A stretch of 64,000 bases of DNA from JACVRW01 sp963734025 (GTDB lineage: Bacteria; Actinomycetota; Thermoleophilia; Solirubrobacterales; Thermoleophilaceae). Both the position numbers and the translations under genes were made by a program. The notes under the pieces are model-generated. The model worked only from the letters and a program-made list of their open reading frames with translations, was not told the origin of the DNA and did not search any database. Location: the NCBI GenBank assembly GCA_963734025.1, contig CAVTFR010000019.1:3371-67370 (forward strand), given 5' to 3'. This document shows positions 61,965 through 64,000 of the stretch, piece by piece. How positions within the stretch are numbered: the stretch's first letter is position 1; every line of letters begins with the position of its first letter.

Positions 61965-62157
61965 TCGCCCACGACCAGTGGGACGCGTTGCCCTGGCTCG
62001 CCGAGGTGCACCGGCTCGTGCGGCCCGGCAGCAGGTTCGTGCTCGCCGCTCGCAGCCCGGAGCGGCTGCTCGCCCAGATTGGCCCCGACTGGCACAGGGT
62101 CGGGTTCCGGCCGGCGCAAGACGCGGGCCAGGACCTTACGTGCTCAAGCGGGTCTAG
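61965..62157 (+). pseudogene. Methyltransferase 3' fragment (second module copy)
   Basis: Two frames give DALPWLAEVHRLVRPGSRFV then RVGFRPAQ and the end YVLKRV with TAG 62155-62157. This matches the 3' end of the methyltransferase at 57938 (WLREMRRLIRPGGRLVL ... NQDLYVLEPA). The N-terminal and motif I regions are missing, so it is the last third of a duplicate. The GT2 start follows 3 bases later, as in the first copy. Confidence 0.7.
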
Positions 62158-62159
62158 CG

Positions 62160-64000
62160 GTGGCCCCGGTCTCGGTCGTCATCCCCGTGCGCAACGGCGA
62201 GCGCCACCTGGAGGGGCTGCTCGAGGCCCTGCGGCGCAAGCGCCCGACGAGGTGCTAGTGGCCGACTCCGGCTCCCGCGACCGCTCCGTTGAGATCGCGC
62301 GCGCGCCGCCGGGGTGGATCTGCTCGAGATCGCCCCCGCCGAGTTCGGTCTCGGGCGCACCCGGAATCCGGGTCCCGAGCGCACCTCGGGCGAGCTGATT
62401 TGCTTCCTGACCCAGGACGCCGTGCCGCTGCCGGCATGGCTCGACTCGTACCGGACGGCGTTCGAGCTGGGACCGCGAGTGGGCGCGGCCTATGGTCCGC
62501 ACCTCCCGCGCGTGGACACGAGCCCGATGATCGCGCGCGAGCTGACGGAGTTCTTCGCCGGCTTCTCGGCGGACGGCCGCCCGGTCGTGCAGGGCGTCGA
62601 GGGCGGTGTTCCAGTCGAACGTGAACGCGTGCTACCTGCGCAGCTGCTGGGAGGAGATCCGCTTCGACGACGTGGTCTATGCCGAGGACCAGGCTTTCGC
62701 GCGGGCGACGCTGGCGGCGGGCTGGAGCAAGGTGTACGAGCCGGCGGCGGTGGTGGAGCACGCCGACGACTATGGCCCGCCCGAGTTCATGCTTCGCTAC
62801 TTCGACGAGTACCGAGCGCTGCGTGACACGACCGACGACGTCGAGCCGATCTCCGCGCGCGGCCTGATCGGGACCACGCGTAGGCAGCTCAGAGCGGACC
62901 GCGACTGGATGGCAAAGCGCGGTTAGCCACCCGGCGAGCGTGCGTACTGGTCGGCGCGCTCGGCGGTGCACCACGCGAGCCGCACCTCTTCGCGGCCCTC
63001 GGGTCGCGCGCGGACCGGTTGCCCTCCGCGGTGCAGCGGGCGATCTCGCTGGAGGGCCGCAGCGGCGGCGAGCTGCACACGCATGACTCCAAGGTGCCGC
63101 CGGTGCTGAGCTCCCCGGCGTGGGAGGAGATCGCGCGTGTCAGCCGGGATGGACAGGCGCCGCTCCTCGACCCCGTGCCCGGACAATCGGAACGCGCCAG
63201 CCTGAACGTCGCGGTGGTGATGCCGCCATTCGCGCGCCGCAGCGGAGGGCACACCTCGATCTTCCAGATCGTCCACCGGCTGGAGGGGATGGGCCACACC
63301 TGCTCGATCTGGGTCTACGACCCCGAGAAGCGCAATACGCAGGCCACCGGCAGCGTGCTGCGCGCGAGATCGTCGAGTATTTCGCACCAGTCGCGGCCCC
63401 GGTGTTCAGGGGCTTCGACGCCTGGTTCGGCGCCGACGTCGCGGTAGCCACCGGGTGGGAGACCGTCTATCCGACCGTGCTGCTGCCGAACTGCCGGGCG
63501 CGCGCATACCTCGTCCATGACCACGAGCCGGAGTTCTTCGCGACGTCCGCCACATCGCTGTGGGCCGAGGCGACCTACTCGCTCGACCTCTACCCGATCT
63601 CCGGCAGCGAATAGCTTCGCGACCTGCTCAGGGAGCGCTACGGGCGCGAGGGCGCTTGGTTCCGCTTCGGCGTCGACCACGAGACTACCGACCCCGGCCC
63701 GTCGAGCGGCGGCGCGACGACGTGCTGTTCTACGCCCGCGACCACACCCAGCGGGCAGCCGTACCGCTCGGGATGCTCGGCCTGGACGAGCTCGCTCGGC
63801 GCCGCCCCGGCATGCAGATCGGCCTGTTCGGCATGGACCTGCCGCTCGATGCCAGCTTTGCCTACGAGCAGCTCGGTGTGCTCAGCCCAGGTGCGCTCGC
63901 GCTGCGCTACTCGGAGGCCACCGTGGGCATCTGCCTGTCGCTGACGAACTACTCGCTGATCCCACAGGAGATGATGGCCTGCGTGTTGCCATGCGTGGAT
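62160..64000 (+). pseudogene. Second GT2-WsaF copy, decayed and cut by the window end
   Basis: Same order as the gene at 59231: VSVVIPVRNGERHLEGLLEA, ERTSGELICFLTQDAVPLPA, MIARELTEFFAGFSADGRPV, VVYAEDQAFARATLAAGWSK, then ASLNVAVVMPPFARRSGGHT, ARAYLVHDHEPEFFATSATS and LSLTNYSLIPQEMMACVLPC at the window end. Two amber codons replace Trp of the intact copy: RG*PPG for GWPR (62924) and GSE*LRD for STWLRD (63611). Several indels occur as well. It is a diverged tandem paralogue; the end is not seen. Confidence 0.75.

Noticed and set aside
62924..63613. Amber codon recoding (TAG as Trp) to keep copy 2 functional
   Set aside because: TAG is used as a normal stop in neighbouring genes and indels also break the copy; decay is simpler.

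Overview
The window is high-GC DNA from an actinobacterium, most likely of the class Thermoleophilia (Solirubrobacterales-like). This is inferred from protein families only; there is no rRNA gene. The support is a B12-dependent ribonucleotide reductase, four luciferase-like F420-type oxidoreductases plus a deazaflavin-dependent nitroreductase, small exported proteins with SPDARDAA and YDGGPEEG motifs, an RNHCP-domain protein, a WsaF-type glycosyltransferase, and many genes with a TANNNT -10 hexamer 6-8 nt before GTG/ATG, which implies leaderless mRNAs. I found no tRNA, rRNA, CRISPR array, intact transposase or prophage.

Layout. 0-14 kb: the 3' end of nrdJ, then scattered single genes (lipoprotein hydrolase, vanadium haloperoxidase, M1 peptidase, three VOC proteins) mixed with relics, frameshifted genes and a tandem duplication. 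14-21.5 kb: an MMPL exporter with a divergent TetR repressor and two operators, a large secreted HAF-repeat protein, an LLM oxidoreductase and a cluster of three small exported or hypothetical proteins. 21.5-34.4 kb: a LuxR/ATPase regulator, a homocysteine methyltransferase-like enzyme, an ACT protein, a YihY-type membrane protein, a TetR-controlled nitroreductase/methyltransferase operon, and an ECF41-type sigma factor facing an NmrA-like oxidoreductase with a matching promoter. 34.4-40.2 kb: a minus-strand operon with overlapping genes: alpha-oxoamine synthase, membrane GGDEF-EAL protein and MFS transporter. 40.2-53.6 kb: small enzymes, transporters, NTF2-like proteins, an AKR/LLM pair, an M20 peptidase and an ECF sigma/anti-sigma-like pair.

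53.7-64 kb: a polysaccharide cluster. It holds a CgeB-like and a GT4-like glycosyltransferase, a Wzt/Wzm-type ABC exporter, a coiled-coil methyltransferase, a GT2-WsaF fusion, and a second, decayed copy of the methyltransferase-GT2-WsaF module that runs off the window. The genes together suggest assembly, modification and export of a rhamnose-type surface glycan.

Apparent frameshifts are unevenly spread: dense in about 8.8-13.3 kb and 53.8-64 kb, sparse in 14-53 kb apart from a small patch at 40.2-41.0 kb and single cases such as the LuxR regulator. Several look like single-base G/C indels, so sequencing error and true decay cannot be separated here. Where I could splice frames into one recognisable protein I give one feature and say so.
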